Shown in pieces: positions 53,602-61,608 of a DNA stretch of 64,000 nt. The DNA lies in IMG/VR virus record IMGVR_UViG_3300050821_008584, positions 100,880-164,879 of that record. One strand, given 5' to 3'. The position numbers were made by a program, and so were the translations under genes. The first letter of the stretch is position 1. Each line of letters opens with the position of its first letter. Source of the stretch: a virus. The notes beneath the pieces were generated by a model. It saw only the letters and a list, made by a program, of their open reading frames with translations. It was not told the origin of the DNA and made no database searches.

Positions 53602-54041
53602 ACCAATGCAGCTTCCACCGAGCTGATGTAGTTTGGATGATTGTAGAAGTCGACCTGCGGTCTTTTGGTGCGGATCCGATCAATCGCTTCCTGTTGCGGA
53701 AGACCCATAGCTCTGAGAATCGCAAAGGTTTGCAATGGGCCCCTGTTCATGCCGGCCGCGCAATGACAGAGCACGCGATTGCCGACCTTCGATAACGCGA
53801 CGCCTAATGCGAAAGTTATTCCTAGCCTTACCTGAGTAGGATCCCGCGGCGTGCCATCGTCTTGCTGCGGAAGCCATAAGAGTATGACTCGTGCATCATC
53901 AAGGATTCCGTCGTTATACTCGGCACGCATGTCAATGATATGAGTGATGCCAGCCTGAATGAGTGTCGTGATGTCGTCCTTCGAAGTTATTTGGGCTCCC
54001 GTCGCGAGCCGTTCCGTTATCCATGTAAAGTCAACACTCAT
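53598..54041 (-). CDS. Dual-specificity protein phosphatase
   Basis: 147 residues from ATG 54041 (ATGA with the upstream stop). VLCHCAAGMNRGPLQTFAILRA is the P-loop HC-x5-R with Cys and Arg intact, and the general-acid Asp is probably in WLPQQDDGTP. Fold and length match DSP enzymes. Would dephosphorylate phosphotyrosine/serine in host or phage proteins, or possibly RNA 5' ends as some family members do. Confidence 0.8.
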   Translation of the reverse strand: MSVDFTWITERLATGAQITSKDDITTLIQAGITHIIDMRAEYNDGILDDARVILLWLPQQDDGTPRDPTQVRLGITFALGVALSKVGNRVLCHCAAGMNRGPLQTFAILRAMGLPQQEAIDRIRTKRPQVDFYNHPNYISSVEAALV

Positions 54042-54241
54042 CGATGGTGTCCAACTCTGATTCCGCCAAGCGATCCCCAATCGCCGCCTAAAAATATGCT
54101 TAGCAGCCAGATGACTACAGCGATGATGATTACCACATTGAGAATGTTCTTAATGCGCCCATCCATCGGGATAAAAGTGTTAACTAAATAAAGTAGGACT
54201 CCGATCACAATCAGAACTATGACTATGTTTATCAGCGGCAT
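54038..54241 (-). CDS. Small membrane protein (Thivi_2564-like)
   Basis: 67 residues: MPLINIVIVLIVIGVLLYLV, NTFIPMDGRIKNILNVVIIIA, VVIWLLSIFLGG, a two-helix protein of the Thivi_2564 type that is common in bacteria and phages. A truncated copy of its start, MPLINVIVILIGA, lies on the other side of the GIY-YIG gene. It ends in a four-base overlap with the phosphatase. Confidence 0.75.
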   Translation of the reverse strand: MPLINIVIVLIVIGVLLYLVNTFIPMDGRIKNILNVVIIIAVVIWLLSIFLGGDWGSLGGIRVGHHR

Positions 54242-54942
54242 GTTCGCGCCTCCACTTTTTGGGCAGCTATTGATTTTTTGTTTTTGGTTTCTTGTGATTC
54301 TTTCATTCCTGTGTGAGCCAAAGACATCTTCGCACGCGACTCCGCAGATTGTTTCTTCCCTGTATTGGCAAGCCGTAACTTCTCGCGAGCTTCGGCGGAA
54401 ATTATACGTCCTTTCAAAGCTTTGCCTATATTCCTGCGATGTTCCGCTGTTTTGGGCTTGCCTGAGAGTGCGAGATGTTTCTTAGCTACAACGTCCGGCT
54501 TCCTTTGGCCTTCAGCAATTTTTATGCGAGTTTCAGCAGAGTGCTTCTTTCCAATTCGACTAAGGCTCATTTGCGCTATGCGCTGCGGCGACAACTTCTT
54601 TCCCTTCTTCGCGCGCGATATCTTGGCCCTTGTCTCCTCGGTCGGTACGCCGCCATCTCCTCCGAGTGTTCCGTTGTATCCGTAAGCAAAATCATAACTG
54701 TTGAAGAAGTAGATGAAATATTTTTCGAAGGTGTCTGATTCGTGGCGAGATTCGCATTGACGTAACTGGACTATGCTAAAGGTGTCACGGCCATATTTGC
54801 GAATGGCTCTGTAAAAGCGTGTGTCCTTACCTTTCTCAGCGTTCCAGAGATGATGGTTCCATCTCGTCATCAATGGTTGCGAAGTCTGGCCGATGTAGCA
54901 CTTGCCGTTGTGAGTATTGGACACACAGTAGACCACTATCAC
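54232..54942 (-). CDS. GIY-YIG endonuclease with NUMOD3 repeats
   Basis: About 236 residues; the start is uncertain (GTG at 54942 gives VIVVYCVSNTHNGKCYIGQTSQPLMTRW, the GIY-YIG core). The C-terminal half has repeated NUMOD3-type DNA-binding words (TRAKISRAKKGKKLS, SAETRIKIAEGQ, SAEAREKLRLANTGKKQ, SAESRAKMSLAHTGMK). It lies between a truncated and an intact copy of the Thivi_2564-like gene. Confidence 0.8.
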   Translation of the reverse strand: MIVVYCVSNTHNGKCYIGQTSQPLMTRWNHHLWNAEKGKDTRFYRAIRKYGRDTFSIVQLRQCESRHESDTFEKYFIYFFNSYDFAYGYNGTLGGDGGVPTEETRAKISRAKKGKKLSPQRIAQMSLSRIGKKHSAETRIKIAEGQRKPDVVAKKHLALSGKPKTAEHRRNIGKALKGRIISAEAREKLRLANTGKKQSAESRAKMSLAHTGMKESQETKNKKSIAAQKVEARTCR

Positions 54943-54947
54943 GATGG

Positions 54948-54989
54948 CTAGGCTCCGATCAGGATGACGATCACGTTGATAAGTGGCAT
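54948..54989 (-). pseudogene. Truncated start of Thivi_2564-like gene
   Basis: ATG at 54989 after AGGAGGAACC, reading MPLINVIVILIGA then stop. The first ten residues match the intact protein at 54038-54241 (MPLINIVIVL) and the ribosome site is strong. It looks like the original 5' end, cut by insertion of the GIY-YIG gene. Confidence 0.6.
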
Positions 54990-54997
54990 GGTTCCTC

Positions 54998-55570
54998 CTA
55001 TCCATGAGCTCTCAGCAGTAAGACAATGAGCGCGATAATGACTCCACACACCGAGGCCACTGCCGCTACTGCGGCAATCGTGGTCGCGATGTTCGTGCTT
55101 TTTTGCAGGCGTTCCACGTCATAATTCTTTTCACTCACGACAGCCTTGCCGGTGGATTCGCTCTTGTACTCGCGCAGCGCCGAGATCTCTTTCTTCATGT
55201 CGTCCATTTTTTCGTCGTAGGACCGGAACTTTGTTTCAGCTTCGGTGCGCGGGTAGAGGGTATCCGCCTGGTCCTTCAAGCTGCCGCGGAATTCGTTCAC
55301 TGCATCGAAACGCTTTTCAGTAGCGGTCTCCGCTTTAGTGACTGCCTTTTCGCTAGCGGTTAGTGCGAGACTGGTCTTCTCATCCATCGCCGTAAATCGT
55401 TGCTCGTAGCGAGTATCACGCTCGTCCATTACCCGCAACAGATTCGCACTCTTCTCGTCTAGCAATTCCCTTAGACCGTCAAGGTCCGCGACCACCTCGC
55501 GGAGATCCGGCTCATGCGTCCTGCCGTTCTGCGGCTCGCGTTCCATTACGTTTTTGGGTGCTCCTTGCAT
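54998..55570 (-). CDS. Coiled-coil protein with C-terminal membrane helix
   Basis: 190 residues. Charged coiled coil (LREVVADLDGLRELLDEKSANLLRVMDERDTRYEQRF, EKMDDMKKEISALREYKSE) and a final helix (IATTIAAVAAVASVCGVIIALIVLLL, shortened here). Typical of small phage membrane-associated proteins; may be a spanin- or superinfection-type protein, but nothing proves it. Confidence 0.6.
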   Translation of the reverse strand: MQGAPKNVMEREPQNGRTHEPDLREVVADLDGLRELLDEKSANLLRVMDERDTRYEQRFTAMDEKTSLALTASEKAVTKAETATEKRFDAVNEFRGSLKDQADTLYPRTEAETKFRSYDEKMDDMKKEISALREYKSESTGKAVVSEKNYDVERLQKSTNIATTIAAVAAVASVCGVIIALIVLLLRAHG

Positions 55571-55728
55571 TTATGCTCCGCGAATTCCCTATCCCGCTGC
55601 CGCAGATAATTCGCTTTCATCTCTTCGAGTGAATCACCGCGCGGCGGTCCGTCCTCGGGAATGAACTCCCATGCGCAGTCCGAGCAGCCCCAGGCACGTC
55701 CGTGCTCGAGTTGGACGAGGTTTCTCAA
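55546..55728 (-). CDS. Small zinc-binding protein
   Basis: 60 residues: WGCSDCAWEFIPEDGPPRGDSLEEMKANYLRQRDREFAEHKC (split) with C-x-x-C and H-x-x-x-x-C; I recognise the pattern from Acidobacteria. Start is TTG at 55728 with little space after the putative promoter at 55737, so it may be nearly leaderless. Confidence 0.55.
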   Translation of the reverse strand: MRNLVQLEHGRAWGCSDCAWEFIPEDGPPRGDSLEEMKANYLRQRDREFAEHKCKEHPKT

Positions 55729-55736
55729 CCGAAAGG

Positions 55737-55765
55737 AGCCTAGATCAAAAAAACAACACGGACAA
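55737..55765 (-). promoter_or_regulatory. Putative promoter sharing TTTTTTGATCTAGGCTCC core
   Basis: TTGTCC, 17 bases, TAGGCT on the minus strand. The core TTTTTTGATCTAGGCTCC is the same as at 22160-22188. Start of transcription would be within a few bases of the TTG codon of the next gene. Confidence 0.35.
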
Positions 55766-55773
55766 GGATATTT

Positions 55774-56148
55774 TTACAGATTGATCAACCGATTCTTTAC
55801 TGCCAATCGTAAAAGCCCGACGATATTGTGAAGTTTTAATTTATGCATGATATTGGCGCGATGCGTCTCAATCGTTTTTACCGAGCATCCTAAAGATGCG
55901 GACAACTCTTTACAGGTAAGCCCTTCACAGAGTAATTTCGTGATCTCTATTTCCCGCGGCGTCAATTCTCTTGCGGTGGTTTCCGTCCAACCGCAATGAC
56001 CGCAGCCCCACTGATGCGGTCCCGAGCCTATGCGATTCAGCAAAACGGCGACTTGGCCGCATTTTGGACATGGGCGCGTTCTTAGAACTAGCGGCTCTTT
56101 ATCGCCTGGGGTTTCGACAGCTTGCACAGCTCGTAAGGTGCGATTCAT
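55774..56148 (-). CDS. LuxR-type regulator with zinc ribbon
   Basis: 124 residues. N-terminal zinc ribbon (CPKCGQVAVLL ... CGHCGWTET), then ARELTPREIEITKLLCEGLTCKELSASLGCSVKTIETHRANIMHKLKLHNIV, the LuxR HTH with the TPRE and VKTIETHRANIMHKL words. No receiver or ligand domain. A candidate phage regulator of the palindrome-carrying promoters (inference). Confidence 0.85.
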   Translation of the reverse strand: MNRTLRAVQAVETPGDKEPLVLRTRPCPKCGQVAVLLNRIGSGPHQWGCGHCGWTETTARELTPREIEITKLLCEGLTCKELSASLGCSVKTIETHRANIMHKLKLHNIVGLLRLAVKNRLINL

Positions 56149-56200
56149 AGATTCGCCTTCATCTCAGATAGTGCCGTTAAACCGTGCGGCGATGTTCACA

Positions 56201-56722
56201 TTAGTGAAACGCTGCAGGTCTTCGCGTTTTGCGCAAATGTTTGAGAATGAGCTCGCGTCGCAATCGGCCGAGATGGCGGAGAAATAAAATGCCGTTTAGG
56301 TGATCAATCTCATGGCACAAGGCTCGAGCCAGCAATCCGTCGCCAGCAATCTCAAAAGTGTCTCCCGTGATGTTCTGCGCTTTGACCGTTACGCTCTGCG
56401 GACGTTTGACATTCGCACGCACTCCAGGTAAAGACAAGCAGCCTTCCGGCTCATTTACTTCTTCACCGCTAATCGCTACCAGCTCTGGATTGACGAGAAT
56501 GATGTGATCGGCAAGGGCGTGGCTGGTCGAGATATCGATGATAGCTAGGCGCAAGTTGATGCCAACCTGCGGTGCGGCAAGACCAACACCATGATTCGCA
56601 TACATAGTGACAAACATTTGATCGCATAGCGTGGCGAGATCGAGATTAAATTTTACGACTGAGGCAACCGGCGATTCGAGCAATCGATTGCCATACTGTA
56701 CGATAGGTTGAATATTATTCAA
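56201..56722 (-). CDS. def: Peptide deformylase
   Basis: About 173 residues from a TTG at 56722 that overlaps the upstream stop. All three signature blocks are present: GVGLAAPQVGI (motif I), EGCLSLPGV (motif II with the metal Cys) and CHEIDHLNGILF (motif III with both His and the catalytic Glu). It removes the formyl group from nascent proteins. Phage deformylases are known from marine phages. Confidence 0.9.
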   Translation of the reverse strand: MNNIQPIVQYGNRLLESPVASVVKFNLDLATLCDQMFVTMYANHGVGLAAPQVGINLRLAIIDISTSHALADHIILVNPELVAISGEEVNEPEGCLSLPGVRANVKRPQSVTVKAQNITGDTFEIAGDGLLARALCHEIDHLNGILFLRHLGRLRRELILKHLRKTRRPAAFH

Positions 56723-57170
56723 AGTAGATGATCCGTTTCGGCTTGGCTTCAAACATAGGTTCTTTTTTCGGTGGTTTTTCGCGTCGGTGATCGCGGCTAA
56801 AGGCATCGACCCATTCTTGCAGTCTACGCTCGCTCGTCTCTCGGGCATCCGACACATCCGCTACATCCGGCTGTGGCTCGAGTCCGAGCAATCTGCGCAC
56901 TTCGTTTCTGCTGATCATCCCGTTTTCAAGTAGCCGATTAATCTCGCGAAACGGCAGGTCGGGCTCGCACATTCTGGGACCGAGACTGGGTTGTGGATTA
57001 ACGATAATGCCGTTACCTACAGGGACTGTTGTGGTAATCGGAATTGTGACGCTCGATCCGCCAGCGGTGGCGTCAAAAGGCCAAGAGAGGTTCGCGCTTG
57101 AGCCAGCCGAGGGAACAGGAAAGAAAACTGTTTCGTCCAAACCATTCGAACTATTGAGATTGAAATTCAC
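56715..57170 (-). CDS. Hypothetical protein with C-terminal charged region
   Basis: 151 residues. A Ser/Val/Thr-rich beta part to ~60, then FREINRLLENGMISRNEVRRLLGLEPQP, which looks like the last helix of a portal-type protein, and a basic end (REKPPKKEPMFEAKPKR). May be a small scaffold or adaptor. Coupled to the deformylase. Confidence 0.5.
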   Translation of the reverse strand: MNFNLNSSNGLDETVFFPVPSAGSSANLSWPFDATAGGSSVTIPITTTVPVGNGIIVNPQPSLGPRMCEPDLPFREINRLLENGMISRNEVRRLLGLEPQPDVADVSDARETSERRLQEWVDAFSRDHRREKPPKKEPMFEAKPKRIIYFE

Positions 57171-57382
57171 AGATCACTCCTTTCCATCCTGTTTGCGATT
57201 TCAAGTGCGTTCCTGGTCTGATCGCCGGCAGCATTCTTACCTAAACGAATGCGTTCTGTCACCCAAAAACGTATCGTGGCGGGCGAGGCCAGATCTCTGC
57301 CCATGAGCACGAATAGCATCTCGTCATTGTGGGCACGATTGGTGCAGCTATCTGGGTTATTCAGTTCTTCATTTTTTCGCAT
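57167..57382 (-). CDS. Small hypothetical protein
   Basis: 71 residues: RAHNDEMLFVLMGRDLASPATIRFWVTERIRLGKN, then a helix (DQTRNALEIANRM). I recognise the pattern from other phages. Overlaps the next gene by four bases. Confidence 0.6.
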   Translation of the reverse strand: MRKNEELNNPDSCTNRAHNDEMLFVLMGRDLASPATIRFWVTERIRLGKNAAGDQTRNALEIANRMERSDL

Positions 57383-57388
57383 GTTCTC

Positions 57389-57592
57389 CTATCGAGCATT
57401 TGCTCTTTGGGCCGCACCGGGTGGCGGCCATTTAGCCGAGCATGTATGCTCTTCCGAACCAATCAGACACAGGAACGTCCCGCACAACAAGCATCTCCGG
57501 TAGGCTTTCTTATTGCAGTGGCCGCAGCGTGATGGGCAATCCGCGGCCGCGTGCTTTTTGCTGCGGCAAATCGAACAACGTTCAGCGTTCAT
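57389..57592 (-). CDS. Zinc-knuckle protein
   Basis: 67 residues from ATG 57592, overlapping the upstream ASCH stop as ATGA. CSICRSKKHAAADCPSRCGHCNKKAYRRCLLCGTFLC has eight Cys in a treble-clef-like set. Probably binds nucleic acid. Confidence 0.6.
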   Translation of the reverse strand: MNAERCSICRSKKHAAADCPSRCGHCNKKAYRRCLLCGTFLCLIGSEEHTCSAKWPPPGAAQRANAR

Positions 57593-58029
57593 AACTTGCG
57601 CCCGGGCATGCACTCGCGGATCGCCATCCACAACTCCATGTTCACCGGCCAGAACCGCCGCGACCCAACACACGGACAAGATTCAGCGAGTGGCCGCACG
57701 TTTTCAAGTTTGTAGGCGTATCGCCCTTCGTGATAGTCGCCATACTTGCGTTCTAGATCGCCAATCTCAAGAGATACGCTTTGCGTCGGCCGGCAATCGG
57801 TTAATTCGCACACGCACACAATTGCGCCAAGCGGCAATTCCTCAACCTTGGGTAGCCTGAGCATAAAGTTCTCTTCACGCGCGAAGTCTTTTGCCCAACG
57901 CGGGAACCCTTTGGCGGCATGAATGGCAAGCGGCCCACGGTAGTTGGTATGCCAACTGCGGGTCTCCCAATTCTTCAAGCCAAGCGCAATAGCAGAAGCC
58001 CAGGGTTGGGTCAAAGATATAGCATGCAT
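57589..58029 (-). CDS. ASCH-domain protein
   Basis: 146 residues: MHAISLTQPWASAIALGLKNWETRSWHTNYRGPLAIHAAKG is the classical ASCH opening (Q-P-W-A/S-x-x-I, G-x-K-x-x-E-x-R). GAIVCVCELTDC and the WPVN-type end complete the barrel. RNA- or nucleotide-binding. Coupled to the nuclease gene upstream. Confidence 0.85.
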   Translation of the reverse strand: MHAISLTQPWASAIALGLKNWETRSWHTNYRGPLAIHAAKGFPRWAKDFAREENFMLRLPKVEELPLGAIVCVCELTDCRPTQSVSLEIGDLERKYGDYHEGRYAYKLENVRPLAESCPCVGSRRFWPVNMELWMAIRECMPGRKL

Positions 58030-58709
58030 CAAGCCTCCGGATAATATGGCGCAATGATAGTTGCTGCCATTTTGGCCACAGCTTTTTCCGCTTCTTTTTC
58101 GGCCTTATGAACCTTGCGGTTATGTTGCTCGCGCCGTTTGATCTCATCTTTCATCAGCGCATATTGGCTTGGCGGTGCCAAAGATTCATGCAGGTTGCAG
58201 ATGGCCATACGTAGATAATGAATCTCCGACTCAAGGTTGACTTTATCGCGTTCGCGCTCTGGCGCATCAGAAATGATTCGAACTCGCCGGCCTTCGACCC
58301 AAAGCAAGCCATGATCGGATAAATTCAGGGCAAGCATGGGTACGGTAAGCACCATGGGCTCGCACATAAAATACCGGCGATTGCCCATGCGGCTTAGTTC
58401 GGCCTTCACCATGCCGCGGTCACCGGCTTCTTTCTCGGTAAGTCGATTCACAGAGTAGCGAATGCCATACTTCGCTTCAGTACGGCTCTCTGGATATTTC
58501 CAGATGAAGTATTTTCGTTTGTCGGCCACAAAGTCTGCGCGCGACGTCTTGCACTCAACCACGATCGAGCCGTAGTGCGAATACTTGCTGGTCCAGCCGA
58601 TGGCGTCTGGAATCTCACCGCAAGAAGCGAGCCCAGCATAAACTGGATTACATCGCATCGTGCCTGACAGCCACTTTACGGCTCGCGCAACAAGTTCGGC
58701 GTGCGTCAT
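58029..58709 (-). CDS. PD-(D/E)XK nuclease-like protein
   Basis: 226 residues. ELVARAVKWLS, EIPDAIGW, GSIVVECKTSRADFVADKRKYF: the E...PD...ExK core of the PD-(D/E)XK fold. C-terminal coiled coil is Lys/Glu rich. It probably acts on DNA ends or repair intermediates. Overlaps the zinc protein upstream by four bases. Confidence 0.75.
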   Translation of the reverse strand: MTHAELVARAVKWLSGTMRCNPVYAGLASCGEIPDAIGWTSKYSHYGSIVVECKTSRADFVADKRKYFIWKYPESRTEAKYGIRYSVNRLTEKEAGDRGMVKAELSRMGNRRYFMCEPMVLTVPMLALNLSDHGLLWVEGRRVRIISDAPERERDKVNLESEIHYLRMAICNLHESLAPPSQYALMKDEIKRREQHNRKVHKAEKEAEKAVAKMAATIIAPYYPEA

Positions 58710-59056
58710 TTTTTGATTAACTCATTTGGTGGCCGAACAGGAGATCTGCCTTCCGCCTTCTGCTTCTGGAGATCGGCCCATTGGAATCTTTCGTGCTGTG
58801 CGTGACATAACTGGTCGCCGCTTGTAAATTGATGAAACATTCCTTGAGCAAAGAACTTATTTTCCTCTACGCGATCCCCTAGCCATTTGGGTTTATGGCC
58901 CCCTCTGCAATGTGGACAGCGATGCCTCGCGCAATCGTCATACGCCGCAATCCTCGCCTCCAGCACCGCGAGGTCGAGGTCGCGCTTTGTAAAAATCTTC
59001 TCTCCCGTCTGCGCTTCAATCCGCTTTTGTAAGCTGCGGCTAAATGGCTCGCTCAC
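58706..59056 (-). CDS. Hypothetical protein with zinc site
   Basis: 116 residues. GTG start with the leader AAAGGAGTTAGCGAAGTGAG, repeated at 59210. Helix-rich with CARHRCPHCRGGHKPKWLG and QLCHAQHERFQW. Function unknown. Confidence 0.6.
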   Translation of the reverse strand: MSEPFSRSLQKRIEAQTGEKIFTKRDLDLAVLEARIAAYDDCARHRCPHCRGGHKPKWLGDRVEENKFFAQGMFHQFTSGDQLCHAQHERFQWADLQKQKAEGRSPVRPPNELIKK

Positions 59057-59060
59057 TTCG

Positions 59061-59210
59061 CTAACTCCTTTTTTCTCTCGCCGTACAATCAGAAACTCCG
59101 TGTTGCCATTGGCAATTTCGAGTAGGGCAATAATGACCGCAAGAGTCCCGCCGCAGTTTGGCTCCGCAGTATTTACAATAGAGCGGGCAGCTGCATTTAG
59201 TGAGCCTCAC
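59061..59210 (-). CDS. 49-residue zinc-ribbon protein
   Basis: GTG start at 59210 preceded by the same 20-base leader as the gene at 58706-59056, so the longer upstream frame is unlikely. CSCPLYCKYCGAKLRRDSCGHYCPTRNCQWQ is a dense Cys array. Confidence 0.6.
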   Translation of the reverse strand: MRLTKCSCPLYCKYCGAKLRRDSCGHYCPTRNCQWQHGVSDCTAREKRS

Positions 59211-59308
59211 TTCGCTAACTCCTTTCGGTGTCCTGCACTCGTTCGCGGCTCGGTGCTCCCCCGTCATAACTTACCGCCAGGATAGATCGCTCCTCCGGCC
59301 AAGTGGCA

Positions 59309-59548
59309 TCACCTCGCTTTCGACTCATTCTGCGCGGGAGATTTTGCTTGCAGGGCTTTTCGTCCTACGCGCCGTAACACACGTATTTCCTTTATTGGTT
59401 TGCGCCATTTGCGTGCGAGATATTTCTCGCTCTTCTTGCTCAGCACGAGATCGTAGAAGAATTGGCCGAACTCCGTGCGACAAAACTCGATTTCGCCACC
59501 GCGCTTCCGAACAGTCAGTAGCGGCGGAACGCTTATTTTGCGGCTCAT
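59309..59548 (-). CDS. Small basic protein
   Basis: 79 residues with KRGGEIEFCRTEFGQFFYDLVLSKKSEKYLARKWRKPIKEIRVLRRVG, a strand-helix-basic pattern. Leader contains GAAGCAGACGGGG, shared with the gene at 59586. Confidence 0.5.
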   Translation of the reverse strand: MSRKISVPPLLTVRKRGGEIEFCRTEFGQFFYDLVLSKKSEKYLARKWRKPIKEIRVLRRVGRKALQAKSPAQNESKAR

Positions 59549-59585
59549 TTATCCCCGTCTGCTTCGTCGGGATTGGGCGCGGCCC

Positions 59586-59858
59586 TCACGCGAGCAGTCT
59601 TTCGCCAGCGGCATCGGGATTTTTTAGTTTGTCGAGATGTGTTGACCGCCAATCGTAGAGACGGTCTATCATTCGCTGCACTGCGGCTATCTGCTCAGCA
59701 TCGCAACCAAGCTCAACACATTTGTCCAAGTATCTAGGGAGGATCGCGGCGAAAGCATTGTCCTTCGCCAAGAACACGACATATTCATCATCGGGAACGA
59801 TAGAGCCATCCTTTACCTTGCGAATTTCACCTTCAAACTTCGCGTCTAATTTGCTCAC
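59586..59858 (-). CDS. Conserved small protein, paralogue of 35270-35539
   Basis: 90 residues (GTG start). VPDDEYVVFLAKDNAFAAILPRYLDKCVELG and the C-terminal helix are shared with 35270-35539. Overlaps the long coiled-coil gene by 26 bases. Confidence 0.65.
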   Translation of the reverse strand: MSKLDAKFEGEIRKVKDGSIVPDDEYVVFLAKDNAFAAILPRYLDKCVELGCDAEQIAAVQRMIDRLYDWRSTHLDKLKNPDAAGERLLA

Positions 59859-60636
59859 TTTTCCCCCCCCCCGTCTGCTTCGTTGGAAAACATTGGGCCG
59901 TTAATTGAGGCAGTCCTGCTAGTTCGCGGCAATGCTCGTACTTCTCCCACCAGGCATTGTCGTTGCCTTCCATAACACTGCGGCGCTTTTCCAGTTCGGT
60001 TGCCAACCACGCTAGTGCTTCGGACGCATCCCGCCTAATCTTGGCGTCGTGCTCTTTAGCCTTGGCAGCGATGTCGGCGCTCGTTGCATTCCGTGCGTTT
60101 TCACACTGTACACAGGCACAGGTACGAACATCGTGCTTTGTTGTAGTTGCCCATAGTAAGTGCGCCAGCGCGTTCGCGGCGGCTTGCTGCTCGCGCTGCT
60201 CTGCTTTAATGGCGCGATCCTGAAAGTCCATCATGCGCCCCTTGAAGCCGTGTATCCATTTTTCCAATTCTGCAATTTTCACTAAGAATTTGGCATCGTG
60301 CGCTTCCATCGCGGCCTGAACTTCTGGAGGGCCGAGAGAGCGAATATGGTTTTGCCAATCCTCTATCAAATCGAAAGAACGCTCTCCGTGGAATAAAAGT
60401 TTGAACCCACAAGCACATTCAGCGTGGCATAGATCGCCATCCGTATCCCATTCCAGTTTGGGGAAATGTTGTGAGCAAAGCTCCTGCATCTCCGCTGCGG
60501 CCTCGTGGCGAGCGGATTCGATAATTGGTGTGAAGCTGTGAATAAGAACGGCCGCAAATGCCATTTTCGTCTCGTCGCCATTTGCTTTCTCTTTGGCTAG
60601 CGCAGCCAGCCGTTCTTTAAGCTGTGCGTAACTCAC
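59833..60636 (-). CDS. Coiled-coil protein with zinc sites
   Basis: 267 residues. Ala/Glu/Lys coiled coil with CHAECACGFKLLFHGE (~70-85) and RTCACVQCENARN (~170) as zinc-like pairs. The end is encoded across a G9 run (59864-59872), which could allow slippage. Role unknown. Confidence 0.6.
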   Translation of the reverse strand: MSYAQLKERLAALAKEKANGDETKMAFAAVLIHSFTPIIESARHEAAAEMQELCSQHFPKLEWDTDGDLCHAECACGFKLLFHGERSFDLIEDWQNHIRSLGPPEVQAAMEAHDAKFLVKIAELEKWIHGFKGRMMDFQDRAIKAEQREQQAAANALAHLLWATTTKHDVRTCACVQCENARNATSADIAAKAKEHDAKIRRDASEALAWLATELEKRRSVMEGNDNAWWEKYEHCRELAGLPQLTAQCFPTKQTGGGKSEQIRREV

Positions 60637-61075
60637 GTAATCTCCTTTTCTGATCGCGACTCGCTAAACGATGACACTCGATACATTCCCGCGTCATTAT
60701 CCCTTTACTTAGACGCTGGTTGGTATTTTCAGGCGTGAACTCATGCCCCCGGACGCAGTGAGTCTTCTGGCGATTAAGCACCTGCGCCCCTACGCCACGG
60801 CGCGAGTTTTCTACTGGAGTACAAATATCCATGTGATCTGGATTTACACAGAGCCGGTTGCGGCAAAGGTGGTCTATACACATTCCTTCGGGAATCGGGG
60901 AACGGAGTAGCTCATAAGCAAGACGATGAACCAATACTCTTTTGCCAAGAAAGCAGATTCTTCCGTATCCGTTGGGAGTCAGTGTCTTGCCCAACCACTG
61001 CCAGCAATTATCAGTCTTCTTAACTTGGCTCCAGAATTCCCGCTCCCTCATCCCGCCATCAGGTTGGTTGGTCAT
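60617..61075 (-). CDS. HNH homing endonuclease
   Basis: 152 residues from ATG 61075 (ATGA overlap). FWSQVKKTDNCWQWLGKTLTPNGYGRICFLGKRVLVHRLAYELLRSPIPEGMCIDHLCRNRLCVNPDHMDICTPVENSRRG is the HNH_3 fold: W-x-W, VHRLAYE, C-x-x-x-x-C-x-N-P-x-H. It ends with a zinc ribbon (CVRGHEF ... CIECHR). Confidence 0.9.
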   Translation of the reverse strand: MTNQPDGGMREREFWSQVKKTDNCWQWLGKTLTPNGYGRICFLGKRVLVHRLAYELLRSPIPEGMCIDHLCRNRLCVNPDHMDICTPVENSRRGVGAQVLNRQKTHCVRGHEFTPENTNQRLSKGIMTRECIECHRLASRDQKRRLRELRTA

Positions 61076-61608
61076 GCTGCTCTCCTTGCTTCGAAATTGA
61101 ATTGTTCGCGCTGCGCTTCGCTGAAGTGATACGTATAAACCTTTACAGGTGGAACCGGAGGTGGATGCGGCGGAAGCGGAAACGGTCCAATGCCAATCGT
61201 GGTCGATAATTCTTTGCACCATTGGCGATATCCTGGCGGCTGCAAATACCGCTTATATGCTTTAGTCGTCCCCTCTACTTCCCATCCATCGCGCACAAGT
61301 TTGATCGCATCTTCTGGATGCACCCCGCCGCAGAAGCTGCACGTCCGCGGTTTCCAGTGCCACGGCCAGCTCGTTCCACCTTCCCTGTACTTCAAATGGT
61401 CGATCACTCGAGCTAGCCAACACCAACGCGTTGTCTGCCAATGATCGAGACTGTTCTTGTACTCCCAGGGCCCAGGCTGGCTCATTCGCGCTGAACAAGT
61501 CTGCTTTTCCTCGAAGTGTTTTGTGAATTGGTTCATAAACCATGCCGGCCGAAACCAGATATCGTAGAACACAGCATTCCACCAGCGGCGCGGATAGATC
61601 CAGCTCAC
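61072..61608 (-). CDS. Conserved phage protein
   Basis: 178 residues. Trp-rich start (WIYPRRWWNAVFYDIWFRPAW), and CSFCGGVHPEDAIKLVRDGWEVEGTTKAYKRYLQPPGY, a C-x-x-C-G-x-x-x-P-E-D segment I recognise from other phages and mobile elements. Proline-rich centre. Next to replication genes. Confidence 0.6.
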   Translation of the reverse strand: MSWIYPRRWWNAVFYDIWFRPAWFMNQFTKHFEEKQTCSARMSQPGPWEYKNSLDHWQTTRWCWLARVIDHLKYREGGTSWPWHWKPRTCSFCGGVHPEDAIKLVRDGWEVEGTTKAYKRYLQPPGYRQWCKELSTTIGIGPFPLPPHPPPVPPVKVYTYHFSEAQREQFNFEARRAA

